DNA from: Roseicella sp. DB1501
GTDB lineage: Bacteria > Pseudomonadota > Alphaproteobacteria > Acetobacterales > Acetobacteraceae
Length of the DNA stretch: 64,000 bases
Reading direction: 5' to 3'
NCBI RefSeq assembly: GCF_013112485.1
Contig: NZ_JABFHG010000005.1
Coordinates: forward strand, 287,926 to 351,925
Below the pieces are notes generated by a model. The model was not told where the DNA came from. It was given only the letters and a program-made list of their open reading frames with translations, and searched no databases. A program made the position numbers and the translations under genes. The first letter of the stretch is position 1. Each line of letters opens with the position of its first letter. Positions 46,645 through 55,393 of this stretch are shown one piece after another.

Positions 46645-48078
46645 TCAGTTGATGCGAGCCGATTCCAGCGCGCTTGGCAGGAGCGTGATGAGGTCCTCGG
46701 CGACCAGGCCGGGCCCGCATCGCCGCGCCGCCTTGCCCTGTGCCCAGGCGCCGCAGCAGGCCGCCTCGAAGCCCGGCATCCCCTGCGCCAGCAGCGCCGC
46801 GATGGTGCCGGCCAGCACGTCGCCGGTGCCGCCCGTCGCCAGGCTCGGCGGCGCGTTGTCGTTGATGGCGAGCCGGCCGTCCGGCGCGGCGATGACGGTG
46901 TCCGCCCCCTTCAGCAGCAGCACCGCCCCGGTCGCCGCGGCGGCGGCGCGGGCGGCTTCCGGCTTGTCCGCGCCGACCGGGCCGAAGACGCGGGCGAACT
47001 CGCCGGCATGCGGCGTCAGCACCGCGGCGCCGGCGAGAGCGCCGGGATCGCCGGCGCAGGCGGTGAGCGCGCCGGCATCCGCCACCACCTGCCGCCCCGC
47101 CGCGACCAGCCGCCGCAGCGCCGCGCGCGTCGCCGCATCGCCCGGCAGGCCGGGCCCGATCAGCCAGGCGCGCCGCCGCTCATCCGCGAGCAGCGCCTCG
47201 AGCCCGGCCTCGCTGACGATCGTGCCGGGATCGCCGGCGCGGTAGAGCGCGGCGCTGGCGGCATCGGGGGCGAGGATCGTCACCAGCCCCGCCCCGGCGC
47301 GATGCGCGGCGCCGGCGGCGAGGCGGGCGGCGCCGGTCATCTCGCCGCCGGCGAGGATGGTGAGGTGGCCGCGGCTGTATTTGTGCGCCTCGGCGCCGAA
47401 GCCGGGCGGGCGCCAGGGGCCGGGGGCGTTGCGGATGGCGCGCGGCGCGACCTCGGCCAGCACCGACTCCGGCAGGCCGATATCGGCCAGCAGCGTCTCG
47501 CCACAGAGCGCCCGTCCTGGCAGCAGCAGGTGGCCGGGTTTCAGGCGGAAAAAGGTGACGGTCAGCGCCGCCCGCGGCGCGAAGCCCAGCACCTGGCCGG
47601 TGGCGCCGTCGAGTCCCGAGGGGACGTCCACCGCCAGCAGCGGCGCCCGCACCGCCCGCAGCACCTCGGCGACCTGTCCCTCGACGGGTCGCGCCAGGCC
47701 GGCGCCGAAGACCGCGTCGATGACCAGGCCGGCGCGCGCCGCCTCGGCCGGAGCGAACGCCGCGCGCGGGCCGTGCCAGGCCGCGGCGGCGAGCGCCGCG
47801 TCGCTGCCCGGCCTTGGCGGCGCGAGGGGCGCGACGGCGACCGGCCAGCCTGCCTGCTGCAGCAGCCGCGCCACGACATAGCCGTCGCCGCCGTTGTTGC
47901 CGGGCCCGGCCAGCACCAGGGTGCGGCAGGGCCGGAGGCGGCGCATCGCCGCCCGCGCCACCGCCCGCCCGGCCGCCGCCATGAGCTGCGGGCCGGGGAT
48001 GCCCGAGGCGATCGCCAGCGCATCGGCGCGACCCATCTCCTCGGGCGTCAGCAACTCAAGGCGCGGCGGCAGCGGCAT
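46645..48078 (-). CDS. nnr: Bifunctional NAD(P)HX epimerase / ADP-dependent NAD(P)HX dehydratase
   Basis: Repairs hydrated NADH and NADPH. It has 477 residues and two domains. The N-terminal epimerase (YjeF_N) has AGPGNNGGDGYVVARLLQQ and DAVFGAGLARPV. The C-terminal dehydratase is ribokinase-like, with the HAGEFARVFG site, LLKGADTVIAAPDG and NDNAPPSLATGGTGDVLAGT. The start at 48078 (MPLPPRLELLTPEEM) has GAGGAGG 6 nt upstream, which excludes the longer open frame. It diverges from the parA-like gene with 170 bp between. Confidence 0.95.
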   Translation of the reverse strand: MPLPPRLELLTPEEMGRADALAIASGIPGPQLMAAAGRAVARAAMRRLRPCRTLVLAGPGNNGGDGYVVARLLQQAGWPVAVAPLAPPRPGSDAALAAAAWHGPRAAFAPAEAARAGLVIDAVFGAGLARPVEGQVAEVLRAVRAPLLAVDVPSGLDGATGQVLGFAPRAALTVTFFRLKPGHLLLPGRALCGETLLADIGLPESVLAEVAPRAIRNAPGPWRPPGFGAEAHKYSRGHLTILAGGEMTGAARLAAGAAHRAGAGLVTILAPDAASAALYRAGDPGTIVSEAGLEALLADERRRAWLIGPGLPGDAATRAALRRLVAAGRQVVADAGALTACAGDPGALAGAAVLTPHAGEFARVFGPVGADKPEAARAAAAATGAVLLLKGADTVIAAPDGRLAINDNAPPSLATGGTGDVLAGTIAALLAQGMPGFEAACCGAWAQGKAARRCGPGLVAEDLITLLPSALESARIN

Positions 48079-48248
48079 GGCGGTCCTCCTCGGCTCGGCC
48101 CCGGGCGGGAAGCGAGGCCGCCGCGCCGCGGTTGCGGGCGGCATGCGCGGCCTCCGGCTGTTCGCGGCCCGGTGCTGCGCCCGCCGGCGTTTCCGCCCCG
48201 CGGCGATCTGCTTTAGCGTCACCCGCGGCAGGGGTGGGAGTCGGGGCG

Positions 48249-48887
48249 ATGGCCTTCGTGGTGGCGGTGGCGCAGCAGAAGGGCGGCGCCGGGAAATCGA
48301 CCGTGGCGGCCAATCTCGCGGCGGCGCTGGCCGAGGAGGGGCACCGCGTCGCCCTCCTCGACATCGATCCGCAGGCCTCCCTCGCCCGTTGGCACGCCGC
48401 CCGCGCGCAGCGCGGCGAGCGGGCGCGCCGGCTGGATTTCGACACCGCCGCGGGCTGGCGCGTGCCGGCGACGCTCGACCGGCTGCGGCCGACGCATGAC
48501 TACGTCATCCTCGACACCCCGCCGCATGCCGATACCGAGGCCAAGCTCGCCATCCGCACCGCCGATCTGGTGCTGATGCCGCTGCAGCCCTCGCCGGCCG
48601 ATCTCTGGGCCTCGGAGGCGACGCTGAAGCTGGCGAGGGAGGAGCGGCGCCGCGTCGCCGCGGTGCTGAACCGCGCCCCGGCGCAGGGCAAGCTGAAGAG
48701 CCAGATCCTCGCCGCGCTCGGCGAGCAGGGCGTCGCCGTCCTCGGCCCCTGCCTCGGCAACCGGGTGCAATTCGCCAATGCCTTCCTCGACGGGCTGGCG
48801 GTGACCGAGGCGGCGCCGCGCAGCCCGGCCGCGGCCGAGATCCGCGCCGTCGCCGCCGAGATCATCGCCCTCGGCAAGCGGGGCTGA
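48249..48887 (+). CDS. Orphan ParA-family ATPase
   Basis: A 212-residue P-loop ATPase of the ParA/MinD family with the deviant Walker A motif QQKGGAGKST (signature Lys two residues into the loop), Walker A' DIDPQASLARW and Walker B YVILDTPPHAD. The short length and absence of an N-terminal helix-turn-helix are like plasmid type Ib or stand-alone ParA proteins. No parB or parS-like site is adjacent, so the cargo is unknown. The start at 48249 has GGGAG 8 nt upstream. It is followed after 6 bp by a membrane protein gene, probably in one operon. Confidence 0.85.
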   Translation: MAFVVAVAQQKGGAGKSTVAANLAAALAEEGHRVALLDIDPQASLARWHAARAQRGERARRLDFDTAAGWRVPATLDRLRPTHDYVILDTPPHADTEAKLAIRTADLVLMPLQPSPADLWASEATLKLAREERRRVAAVLNRAPAQGKLKSQILAALGEQGVAVLGPCLGNRVQFANAFLDGLAVTEAAPRSPAAAEIRAVAAEIIALGKRG

Positions 48888-48893
48888 TCATCG

Positions 48894-49355
48894 ATGCTCG
48901 GCAAGCTGCTCTATGTCCTGCACCTGCTCGGCGCCGTCCTCTGGGTGGGCGGCATGGGCTTCGCCCTGCTGGCGCTCCGCCCGGCCCTCGCCGCGCTGGA
49001 GCCGCCGCAGCGCCTCGCCCTGCACGAGGGCGCGCTGCGGCGCTTCTTCCTCATCGTCTGGCATGCCATGCCGGCGCTGCTGCTCACCGGCTATGCGCTG
49101 CTCTTCGGCTGGTATGGCGGCTTCGTCGGCGCCGGCTGGCACATCCACGCCATGCACATGCTGGCCCTGGTGATGGCCGGCATCTTCCTCGCCCTCGTCA
49201 CCGGGCCCTGGCGGGAGTTCCGCGCCGCCCGCGCGCGCGCCGACCTGCCCGCCGCGGCGGCGGCGACGGACCGCATCCGCCAGCTCGTCACCCTCAATTT
49301 CGCACTCGGCCTGCTGACCGTGGCGATCGCCGGCTGGGGCCGCTTCGGCGGCTGA
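48894..49355 (+). CDS. CopD-like four-helix membrane protein
   Basis: A 153-residue integral membrane protein with four helices. The first helix LYVLHLLGAVLWVGGMGF has the His-x-x-(G/A)-x-x-x-W-x-G-G pattern of the CopD/HemJ-like families, and HIHAMHMLALVMAGIFLALV carries further histidines that could bind haem or copper. Function is not established. It lies 6 bp after the ParA-like gene. Confidence 0.65.
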   Translation: MLGKLLYVLHLLGAVLWVGGMGFALLALRPALAALEPPQRLALHEGALRRFFLIVWHAMPALLLTGYALLFGWYGGFVGAGWHIHAMHMLALVMAGIFLALVTGPWREFRAARARADLPAAAAATDRIRQLVTLNFALGLLTVAIAGWGRFGG

Positions 49356-49464
49356 CGCCACCGGGGGAAACCAGCCGATCTGGCGGCCGGCGCGACAGGA
49401 ACGCAACATCCGGGGCGCGCCAGGCGTTCGGCCTGCGACACCGGATCGGGACATCCAGGGCTCC

Positions 49465-49893
49465 ATGGGCATCGACGGCATCGAGATCAGCGAGGACGAC
49501 TACCCGGAGATGGAGGCGGTGGCCGCGATCCAGCGCGGGCTGCACGCCTTCAACCAGGAAATGGGCGGCCCCTATGACCGCGAGCCGGTGACCGTCCTCG
49601 CCCGCGACGCGGCGGAGACGGTGCGCGGCGGACTGCTCGGCCTGACCTACTGGCATTGGCTGTTCATCGACTGGCTCTGGCTCGCCCGCGAGTCCCGCGG
49701 CCAGGGCCTGGGCTCGGAGCTGCTGCGCCGGGCGGAGGACATCGCCCGGCAGCGCGGCTGCACCGATGCCTATACCGACACCTTCAGCTTCCAGGCGCCC
49801 GGCTTCTGGGAGCGCAACGGCTATGAGGAATTCGGCCGGCTCGACCACATGCCGCGCGGCCATTCCCGGATCTGGTTCCGCAAGACGCTTTAG
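49465..49893 (+). CDS. GNAT family N-acetyltransferase
   Basis: A 142-residue single-domain acetyltransferase. The acetyl-CoA-binding motif A appears as LARESRGQGLGSELLRRAE (R/QxxGxG/A), preceded by the beta-strand LFIDWLWL. The region TDTFSFQAPGFWERNGYEEF is motif B, with the Tyr usual near the thioester. The acceptor cannot be predicted. The upstream 109 bp contain no gene. A family 2 palindromic element begins 3 nt after its stop. Confidence 0.85.
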   Translation: MGIDGIEISEDDYPEMEAVAAIQRGLHAFNQEMGGPYDREPVTVLARDAAETVRGGLLGLTYWHWLFIDWLWLARESRGQGLGSELLRRAEDIARQRGCTDAYTDTFSFQAPGFWERNGYEEFGRLDHMPRGHSRIWFRKTL

Positions 49894-49896
49894 CCT

Positions 49897-49994
49897 TTCC
49901 CCACGACGTCGCTGCGCGACGCCGCCGGGGGCTCCGGCTTCGCTCCTGGCCTCAGATGCGTCAAAGCCTGCCGTGGCGAAGCCGCGGCAGGGCA
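49897..49994 (+). repeat. Gene-end palindromic element, family 2, copy B
   Basis: It begins TTCCCCACGACGTCGC 3 nt after the GNAT stop, with an internal stem CGTCGC/GCGACG, and ends AAAGCCTGCC, GTGGCGAAG, CCGCGGCAGGGCA. It is in the sense of the upstream gene, like the other copies. It lies in the leader region of the next gene. Confidence 0.8.
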
Positions 49995-50072
49995 CCTCCC
50001 ATCCCTCCCCCACTGGCCGGCGGGGCGGTTCTGCGGTCCACTCGGCGCGATCGAGCCAGGGGGAAGATCGCC

Positions 50073-51047
50073 ATGAAGGCCGCCATCGTCACCGCATCCG
50101 GCCTCGCCGTGCAGGAGGTGCCGGAGCCGAAGCCGGGGCCGCAGGAGGTGCTGGTGCGCATCCGCGCCGCCGGGCTGAACCGCGCCGACCTCGGCGTCGC
50201 CGCCGGCCAAGCGCATGGCCGCATCGGCGGCGCCGGCACCATCGTCGGCATGGAGTTTGCCGGCGAGGTCGCCGCGGTCGGCGCCGAGGTGCCCGACCAT
50301 ATCCGCCCCGGCCTGCGGGTGATGGCGAGCGGCGCCGGCGGCTATGCCGAATACGGCCTCGCCGATTGGGGCCGCTGCGCGCCGCTGCCCGACAGCAACA
50401 TGGGCTGGGTGGAGGCGGCGACGCTGCCGGTCGCGCTGCAGACCATGCACGATGCCGTCGTCACCAATGGCGGGCTGCAGCGCGGCGAGAGCATCCTGAT
50501 CCAGGGCGCCAGCTCCGGCGTCGGGCTGATGGCGATGCAAATCGCCAAGCTCATGGGCGCGCGGCAGGTGCTCGGCAGCTCGACCAATGCCGCGCGGCGG
50601 GCGCGCCTCGCCGAGTTCGGCTGCGACCTCGCCATCGACACCACCGACCCCGCCTGGCCCGACCGGGTGCTGGAGGCGACCGACGGCAAGGGCGTGGAGG
50701 TGATCGTCGACCAAGTCTCGGGCGATCTCGTCAACGGCAATCTCCGCGCCTGCGCCATCCTCGGGCGCATCGTCAATGTCGGGCGGCTGGGCGGCGCGCG
50801 CGGCGAGTTCGACTTCGACCTGCACGCGCTGCGCCGCATCCGCTATGTCGGCGTCACCTTCCGCACCCGCTCCGTCGAGGAGGTGCGGGAGATCAACCGC
50901 CGCATGCGCGCCGATCTCTGGCCGGCGCTGGAGGCGGGCAAGCTGCGCCTGCCGATCGACCGCGTCTTCCCGCTTGCCGAGGCGCCGGCGGCGCTGGCCC
51001 ATATGAAGTCCAACGCGCATTTCGGGAAGATCGTGCTGGAGTGCTGA
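50073..51047 (+). CDS. Zinc-free quinone oxidoreductase (MDR family, PIG3/QOR type)
   Basis: A 324-residue NAD(P)H-dependent oxidoreductase of the medium-chain family. It has no catalytic or structural zinc ligands. Visible are the N-terminal GroES-like part (VRIRAAGLNRADLGVAAG), the substrate-domain start VGMEFAGEVAAVGAEV and the Rossmann motif ILIQGASSGVGLMAMQIAKL. The start at 50073 has GGGGGAAG 6 nt upstream. The element B repeat precedes it and element C follows 2 nt after the stop. Confidence 0.9.
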   Translation: MKAAIVTASGLAVQEVPEPKPGPQEVLVRIRAAGLNRADLGVAAGQAHGRIGGAGTIVGMEFAGEVAAVGAEVPDHIRPGLRVMASGAGGYAEYGLADWGRCAPLPDSNMGWVEAATLPVALQTMHDAVVTNGGLQRGESILIQGASSGVGLMAMQIAKLMGARQVLGSSTNAARRARLAEFGCDLAIDTTDPAWPDRVLEATDGKGVEVIVDQVSGDLVNGNLRACAILGRIVNVGRLGGARGEFDFDLHALRRIRYVGVTFRTRSVEEVREINRRMRADLWPALEAGKLRLPIDRVFPLAEAPAALAHMKSNAHFGKIVLEC

Positions 51048-51049
51048 TG

Positions 51050-51162
51050 TTCCCCACAAAGTATTTCCCATGAAACCGCTCCGCGGCTTCATGGGGGCCC
51101 CGTGATTCGCCTCTGGTCGAAGATCCGTCACAGCCTGCCGCGGCGGAGCCGCGGCAGGGCAA
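51050..51162 (+). repeat. Gene-end palindromic element, family 2, copy C
   Basis: It begins TTCCCCAC 2 nt after the quinone oxidoreductase stop. The first hairpin has a different arm pair (CCCATGAA/TTCATGGG), but the tail AAGATCCGTCACAGCCTGCC and the closing arm GCCGCGGCAGGGCAA match copy A almost base for base. It separates two convergent genes. Confidence 0.8.
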
Positions 51163-51200
51163 CGGGAGACGGTGGATGAGGCACGCGTTCCAGGGGTCTG

Positions 51201-51509
51201 TCAGCCGACCTGCTTCAGCTCATCGAGCCGCACCGTGCCCTGCTGGCTGCTGAAGGCGAGCGAGGCCGAGCCGCCCTGCTGCTGCTGCACGCCGCCGATG
51301 CGGTGCTCGCCGGTATCGTAGAGCGTGACCTTGCCGTCGCACCGCACCGCGAGGCGCCGCGCCTCGGGGAAGACGGCGTAGCGCAGGTCGTCCTGCCCGC
51401 CGCTGGTCGCGGGCTGGCCGAGCTCCTGCGGCCACCAGGGCGGGCCGGCATCCATGGGCGTCATCGGCTCCATGGGTTTCATGGGCTGCATCGGCTTCAT
51501 CGGTTCCAT
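51201..51509 (-). CDS. Small protein with N-terminal Met-Pro repeats
   Basis: A 102-residue protein of unknown function. It opens with MEPMKPMQPMKPMEPMTPMD, an M-x-P-M repeat encoded by near-tandem 9-bp units. A compact soluble domain follows with WWPQELG, DDLRYAVFPEARRLAV, KVTLYDTGEHRIGGV and SASLAFSSQQGTVRL. Similar short proteins occur in other alphaproteobacteria as hypothetical proteins, as far as I recall. The start at 51509 has GAGGAG 9 nt upstream. Met-rich tracts can bind Cu(I), but no copper gene lies next to it. Confidence 0.75.
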   Translation of the reverse strand: MEPMKPMQPMKPMEPMTPMDAGPPWWPQELGQPATSGGQDDLRYAVFPEARRLAVRCDGKVTLYDTGEHRIGGVQQQQGGSASLAFSSQQGTVRLDELKQVG

Positions 51510-51577
51510 CGGCTGGGTCTCCTCGCCGCCTCGGACAGGTGCGGGCCAACGCGCCGCCCGCCGCGGGGTTCGCCGCC

Positions 51578-52510
51578 CTATCTCCGCGCCGCCAGCAGCA
51601 CGCCGCCCAGCGTCAGCACCAGCGCCGCCGCATGCCGCAGCCCGAGCGGCTCGCCGAGCAGCAGCCCGCTCGACACCACGCCGATCACCGGCACCAGCAG
51701 GCTGCCGATCGCCGCCGTCCCCGCCGGCAGCAGCCGCAGCGCCCGGAACCAGGCGAGATAGGCGACGCATTGCGCCACCACCGCCACATAGATCAGGCAG
51801 CCCCAGCCCACCCAGGTGACGCGGCCGAGATCGAGATGCTCGAAGCCCAGCGCGATCGCCCAGGCCGGCGAGGTGCCGATCACGACCTGCCAGGCGACCA
51901 GCGGCACCGGCGCCATCTGCACCGGCCAGCGCTTGGTAAAGACCGCGCCGCCGGCGAACATCAGCGCCGTGCAAAGGATCGCCGCCGCCCCCGGCAGCTT
52001 CGCCTGGAAGGCCGCCAGCCCGGCCCCGGCCAGCGTGCCGCCGAGCAGCAGCGTCACCCCCGCCAGCCCAAGCGCCAGCCCGGCGATGCGCGGCGCCGTC
52101 GGCCGCTCGCCCAGCACCGGCCAGGCCAGCACCGTTGCCCAGACCGGCATGGTGTAGCCGATGATCGCCGCCTCGGCGGCATCCAGCCAGAACAGCGAGA
52201 GCGGCGCCACCACGCTCCAGGCCGAGACGTTCAGCACCGCCGAGACGACCAGCCGCCCCCACTGGTCGCGGCGCGGCCAGAGGCGGTCGCGCTGCGCCCG
52301 GGCGATGAGCATGAGCAGCAGGAAGGCGCCGAGCCCGGCGAAGATGCGGAAGGCATAGGGCGGCCAGTCCCGCATCAGCAGCTTCATCACCGGCCAGTTC
52401 AGCCCTCAGGCGAAGGCCGTGACCGAGAGATAGCCGATGCCGCGCAGCGGCAGCCCGCCCGCCACCTCCGCCGCCGGGCCCGGCGCCGCCTCGCGCGCCG
52501 CGACGCTCAT
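51578..52510 (-). pseudogene. EamA/DMT transporter with in-frame TGA at codon 35
   Basis: The reading frame starts at ATG 52510, which overlaps the aldo/keto reductase stop (ATGA), and runs MSVAAREAAP...SVTAFA before a TGA at 52408-52406. The same frame continues without a gap as GLNWPVMKLLMRDWPPYAFR and gives a full ten-helix EamA protein ending at 51578. Homologous transporters usually read A-W-G-L-N-W-P-V-M-K here, so the stop most likely arose from a TGG codon. Re-initiation at GTG/ATG near 52390 would lose most of helix 1. It may be a true nonsense mutation or a base-call error; codon use downstream is still normal. Confidence 0.8.
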
Positions 52511-53472
52511 GCCAGCAGGGCGTCGATCCGGGCGAGCGCCTCCGGCGGCAGCGGGCCGCGCTCCACCGCGGCGATCGCGGCCTCGAGCTGCTCCAGCGAG
52601 GCGGTGCCGATGAGCGCGCAGCCCATCCCCGGCAGGAAGGCGGCGTAGCGGATGGCCAGCTCGGCCAGCGAGCCGGCGACGCCCTCCGCGACCAGCGGCC
52701 GCAGCCGCCGCGCCGCCGCCAGATCCGCGGCGTAGTCGGGACCGGAGGCGATCGGCGCCACCTCGGGCATCGCCACCGGATGCCGTTCCTCCTCGCCCGA
52801 GAGCGCCCCGCCGGCCAGGATGCGGATGCCGATCAGCCCGATGCCGGCCCCCACCGCCACCGCGCCGAGCCCGGTGAAGTCCTGCCCCGGCAGGCCGGGC
52901 CGGCGCGGCGCCAGCCAGCTCGGATTCAGTAGGTTGCAGGGGATCTGCGCCGTGTCGAAGGCGCCGCTCTGCAGCACCGCCCGCAGCGCCCCGGCCTCGC
53001 CGAGCGCGGTGATGCCGAGCCGCCGGCATTTCCCCTCGGCCTGCAGCCGCCGCAGCGCCGGCACCGCCTCCTCCATCACCTGCGCCAGGCTGAGCCCCGC
53101 TGGCGTCCCGATCGGGTCGTGCAGCTGGAGCAGATCGACGCTGTCATGGCCGAGCCGGGCGAGGCTCGCCTCCAGCGAGCGGGCGATGGCGCCGGCGATG
53201 TCGCCACGGCTCTCCGGCGGCAGCCGGACCTTGGTGCCGAGCAGCGGGCGCGCCCCGAGCGCCTTCAGCGCCCGGCCGAGATTGCGCTCGGACTCGCCGT
53301 CGCCATAGAGGGCGGCGGTGTCGACATAGGTGATGCCGGCCGCGAAGGCGCGGGCGAGCGAGCGTTCCTGCTCCGCCGCGCTGCCGCGCACCATCAGCCC
53401 GCCGACCGCCCCCGCCCCGTAGCCGAGCGCGGAGACCTCGAACCCGCCCTGCCCCAGCCTGCGCTGTTCCAT
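52507..53472 (-). CDS. Aldo/keto reductase
   Basis: A 321-residue NAD(P)H-dependent oxidoreductase with the AKR TIM barrel. Visible are the nucleotide-barrel start LGYGAGAVGGLMV, the catalytic Asp/Tyr segment TYVDTAALYGDGESERNLG, the catalytic Lys in LLGTKVRLP and the DLLQLHDPIG strand. It resembles the pyridoxal/galactose dehydrogenase-like AKR branch; the substrate is unknown. The start at 53472 (MEQRRLGQGGFEV) has GGAGGAAGG upstream. It overlaps the EamA gene by 4 nt. It diverges from the FAD-enzyme gene with a 232-bp gap that holds no other gene. Confidence 0.9.
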   Translation of the reverse strand: MEQRRLGQGGFEVSALGYGAGAVGGLMVRGSAAEQERSLARAFAAGITYVDTAALYGDGESERNLGRALKALGARPLLGTKVRLPPESRGDIAGAIARSLEASLARLGHDSVDLLQLHDPIGTPAGLSLAQVMEEAVPALRRLQAEGKCRRLGITALGEAGALRAVLQSGAFDTAQIPCNLLNPSWLAPRRPGLPGQDFTGLGAVAVGAGIGLIGIRILAGGALSGEEERHPVAMPEVAPIASGPDYAADLAAARRLRPLVAEGVAGSLAELAIRYAAFLPGMGCALIGTASLEQLEAAIAAVERGPLPPEALARIDALLA

Positions 53473-53704
53473 CCTCGCCTTCCTCCCGGCCTGGTGGCCC
53501 CGCTGCGCGGCGCGCCCTGGCACGATGGGCCAGCAGCCGTTCCAGGCACGACCCTGCCGCAGCCCGCGGCGGCAGGCCATCCCCGCCCCTTCGGCGGGCC
53601 CCGTTCCGTGCCGGACCCCGACCATCGGCGTTTCCGCCGCGCCGCGTTCGGCTCTATGAACCCTGCCCCCACCGGCCCCTCCCGGCTCCCCCCATCGGAC
53701 CCGC

Positions 53705-55381
53705 ATGATCCGCCTCACCGAGCTCCGCCTGCCCCTCTCGCATCCCGAGGCGGCCCTCCGCGCCGCCATCCTGCAGCGTCTCGGCCTCCCTGATGCGGCG
53801 CTCGAGGCGGTGCAGGTGGTCCGCCGCGGCTACGATGCGCGCAACCCGCGCACCATCATGCTGGTCTATACGCTCGACCTGGCGGTGCGGGACGAGGCGG
53901 CCCTGCTGCGGCGCTTCGCCGGGGACCCGCGGCTCGGCCCGGCGCCCGACACGCGCTACCGCTTCGTCGCCCGGGCGCCCGAGGAAGCGTCCGGGGGGAT
54001 GCCGCGCCCCATCGTCATCGGCACCGGCCCCTGTGGGCTGATGGCGGCGCTCGTGCTGGCGCAGATGGGCTTCCGGCCGATCATCCTCGAGCGCGGCAAG
54101 CCGGTGCGGGAGCGGACCAAGGACACCTGGGCGCTCTGGCGCCGCGGCGTGCTGACGCCGGAGAGCAACGTGCAGTTCGGCGAGGGCGGCGCCGGCACCT
54201 TCTCCGACGGCAAGCTCTATTCCGGCATCAAGGACCCGCGGCATTACGGCCGCAAGCTGCTGCAGGAATTCGTCAAGGCCGGCGCGCCGGAGGAAATTCT
54301 CTACGTCTCCAAGCCGCATATCGGCACCTTCCGCCTGGTGACGATGGTCGAGAGCATCCGCGCCGAGATCGAGGCCCTCGGCGGCGAGTACCGCTTCGGC
54401 AGCAAGGTGGTGGACCTGCTGATCGCGCCCGACGCGGCCGGGCAGCGGCGCCTGCGCGGCGTGGTGCTGGAGGGCGGCGAGACGCTGCGCGCCGAGCATG
54501 TCGTGCTCGCCATCGGCCACAGCGCCCGCGACAGCTTCGCCATGCTGCGCGAGCGCGGCGTCTTCCTGGAGGCGAAGCCCTTCAGCATCGGCGTCCGCAT
54601 CGAGCATCCGCAGGGCCTGATCGACCGCGCCCGCTTCGGGCCGAATGCCGGCAACCGGCTGCTCGGCGCCGCCGACTACAAGCTGGTGCACCATGGCAGC
54701 CAGGGCCGCAGCGTCTACAGCTTCTGCATGTGCCCGGGCGGGCGCGTGGTCGCCGCCACCAGCGAGCCGGGCCGCGTCGTCACCAACGGCATGAGCCAGT
54801 ACAGCCGCGCCGAGTTCAATGCCAATGCCGGCCTCGTCGTCGGCATCGACCCGGCCGATTATCCGGGCGAGGTGCTGGCCGGCGTCGCCTTCCAGCGCCA
54901 TTGGGAAAGCCTCGCCTACGAGGCCGGCGGCGGCGACTACCGGGCGCCGGGGCAGTTGGTCGGCGACCTCCTCGCCGGCCGCGCCAGCACGACGCTCGGC
55001 GATGTCCTGCCGAGCTACCGCCCCGGCGTGACGCCGACCGACCTCTCGCGCTGCCTGCCGGATTTCGTTGTCGCCGCGATCCGCGAGGCGCTGCCCGCCT
55101 TCGATCGGCAGATCCCCGGCTTCGCCCGGCCGGATGCGGTGATGACCGGCGTCGAGACCCGCACCAGCAGCCCGATCCGCATCCGCCGCGGCCTCGACCT
55201 GCAGAGCGTGAACACCGCTGGCCTGTTCCCCGCCGGCGAGGGCGCGGGCTATGCCGGTGGCATCCTCTCGGCGGGGGTCGACGGCATCCGCATCGCCGAG
55301 GCGCTGGCCCTCGCCGCGACCGGCCAGCCCGTGCCGCGCGAGCTCAGCCGCGGCACGGAGACGCCGGTCAGCTACGGCTGA
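53705..55381 (+). CDS. COG2509-type FAD-dependent dehydrogenase
   Basis: A 558-residue flavoprotein of the uncharacterised COG2509 group. The N-terminal 95 residues are a separate small domain. The FAD Rossmann motif IVIGTGPCGLMAALVLAQMG follows, then the family stretch NVQFGEGGAGTFSDGKLYSG, KPHIGTFRL, and SFCMCPGGRVVAATSE. The C-terminal FAD motif reads GLFPAGEGAGYAGGILSAGV with DGIR. The reaction is unknown. Its stop lies 12 bp from the stop of the convergent low-complexity protein gene. Confidence 0.9.
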   Translation: MIRLTELRLPLSHPEAALRAAILQRLGLPDAALEAVQVVRRGYDARNPRTIMLVYTLDLAVRDEAALLRRFAGDPRLGPAPDTRYRFVARAPEEASGGMPRPIVIGTGPCGLMAALVLAQMGFRPIILERGKPVRERTKDTWALWRRGVLTPESNVQFGEGGAGTFSDGKLYSGIKDPRHYGRKLLQEFVKAGAPEEILYVSKPHIGTFRLVTMVESIRAEIEALGGEYRFGSKVVDLLIAPDAAGQRRLRGVVLEGGETLRAEHVVLAIGHSARDSFAMLRERGVFLEAKPFSIGVRIEHPQGLIDRARFGPNAGNRLLGAADYKLVHHGSQGRSVYSFCMCPGGRVVAATSEPGRVVTNGMSQYSRAEFNANAGLVVGIDPADYPGEVLAGVAFQRHWESLAYEAGGGDYRAPGQLVGDLLAGRASTTLGDVLPSYRPGVTPTDLSRCLPDFVVAAIREALPAFDRQIPGFARPDAVMTGVETRTSSPIRIRRGLDLQSVNTAGLFPAGEGAGYAGGILSAGVDGIRIAEALALAATGQPVPRELSRGTETPVSYG

Positions 55382-55393
55382 GGCGGCGCCGCC

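Noticed and set aside
52406..52408. Selenocysteine codon in the EamA gene
   Set aside because: No SECIS-like hairpin is evident after the TGA, transporters of this family have Trp here, and the position is in a membrane helix region with no redox role.
53560..53590. A CCTGCCGC...GCGGCAGG palindrome in the AKR-FAD gene gap as another family 2 element
   Set aside because: Only the short palindromic core is shared. The TTCCCCAC start and the CCGTCACAG segment are missing, and it lies between divergent starts, unlike all true copies.
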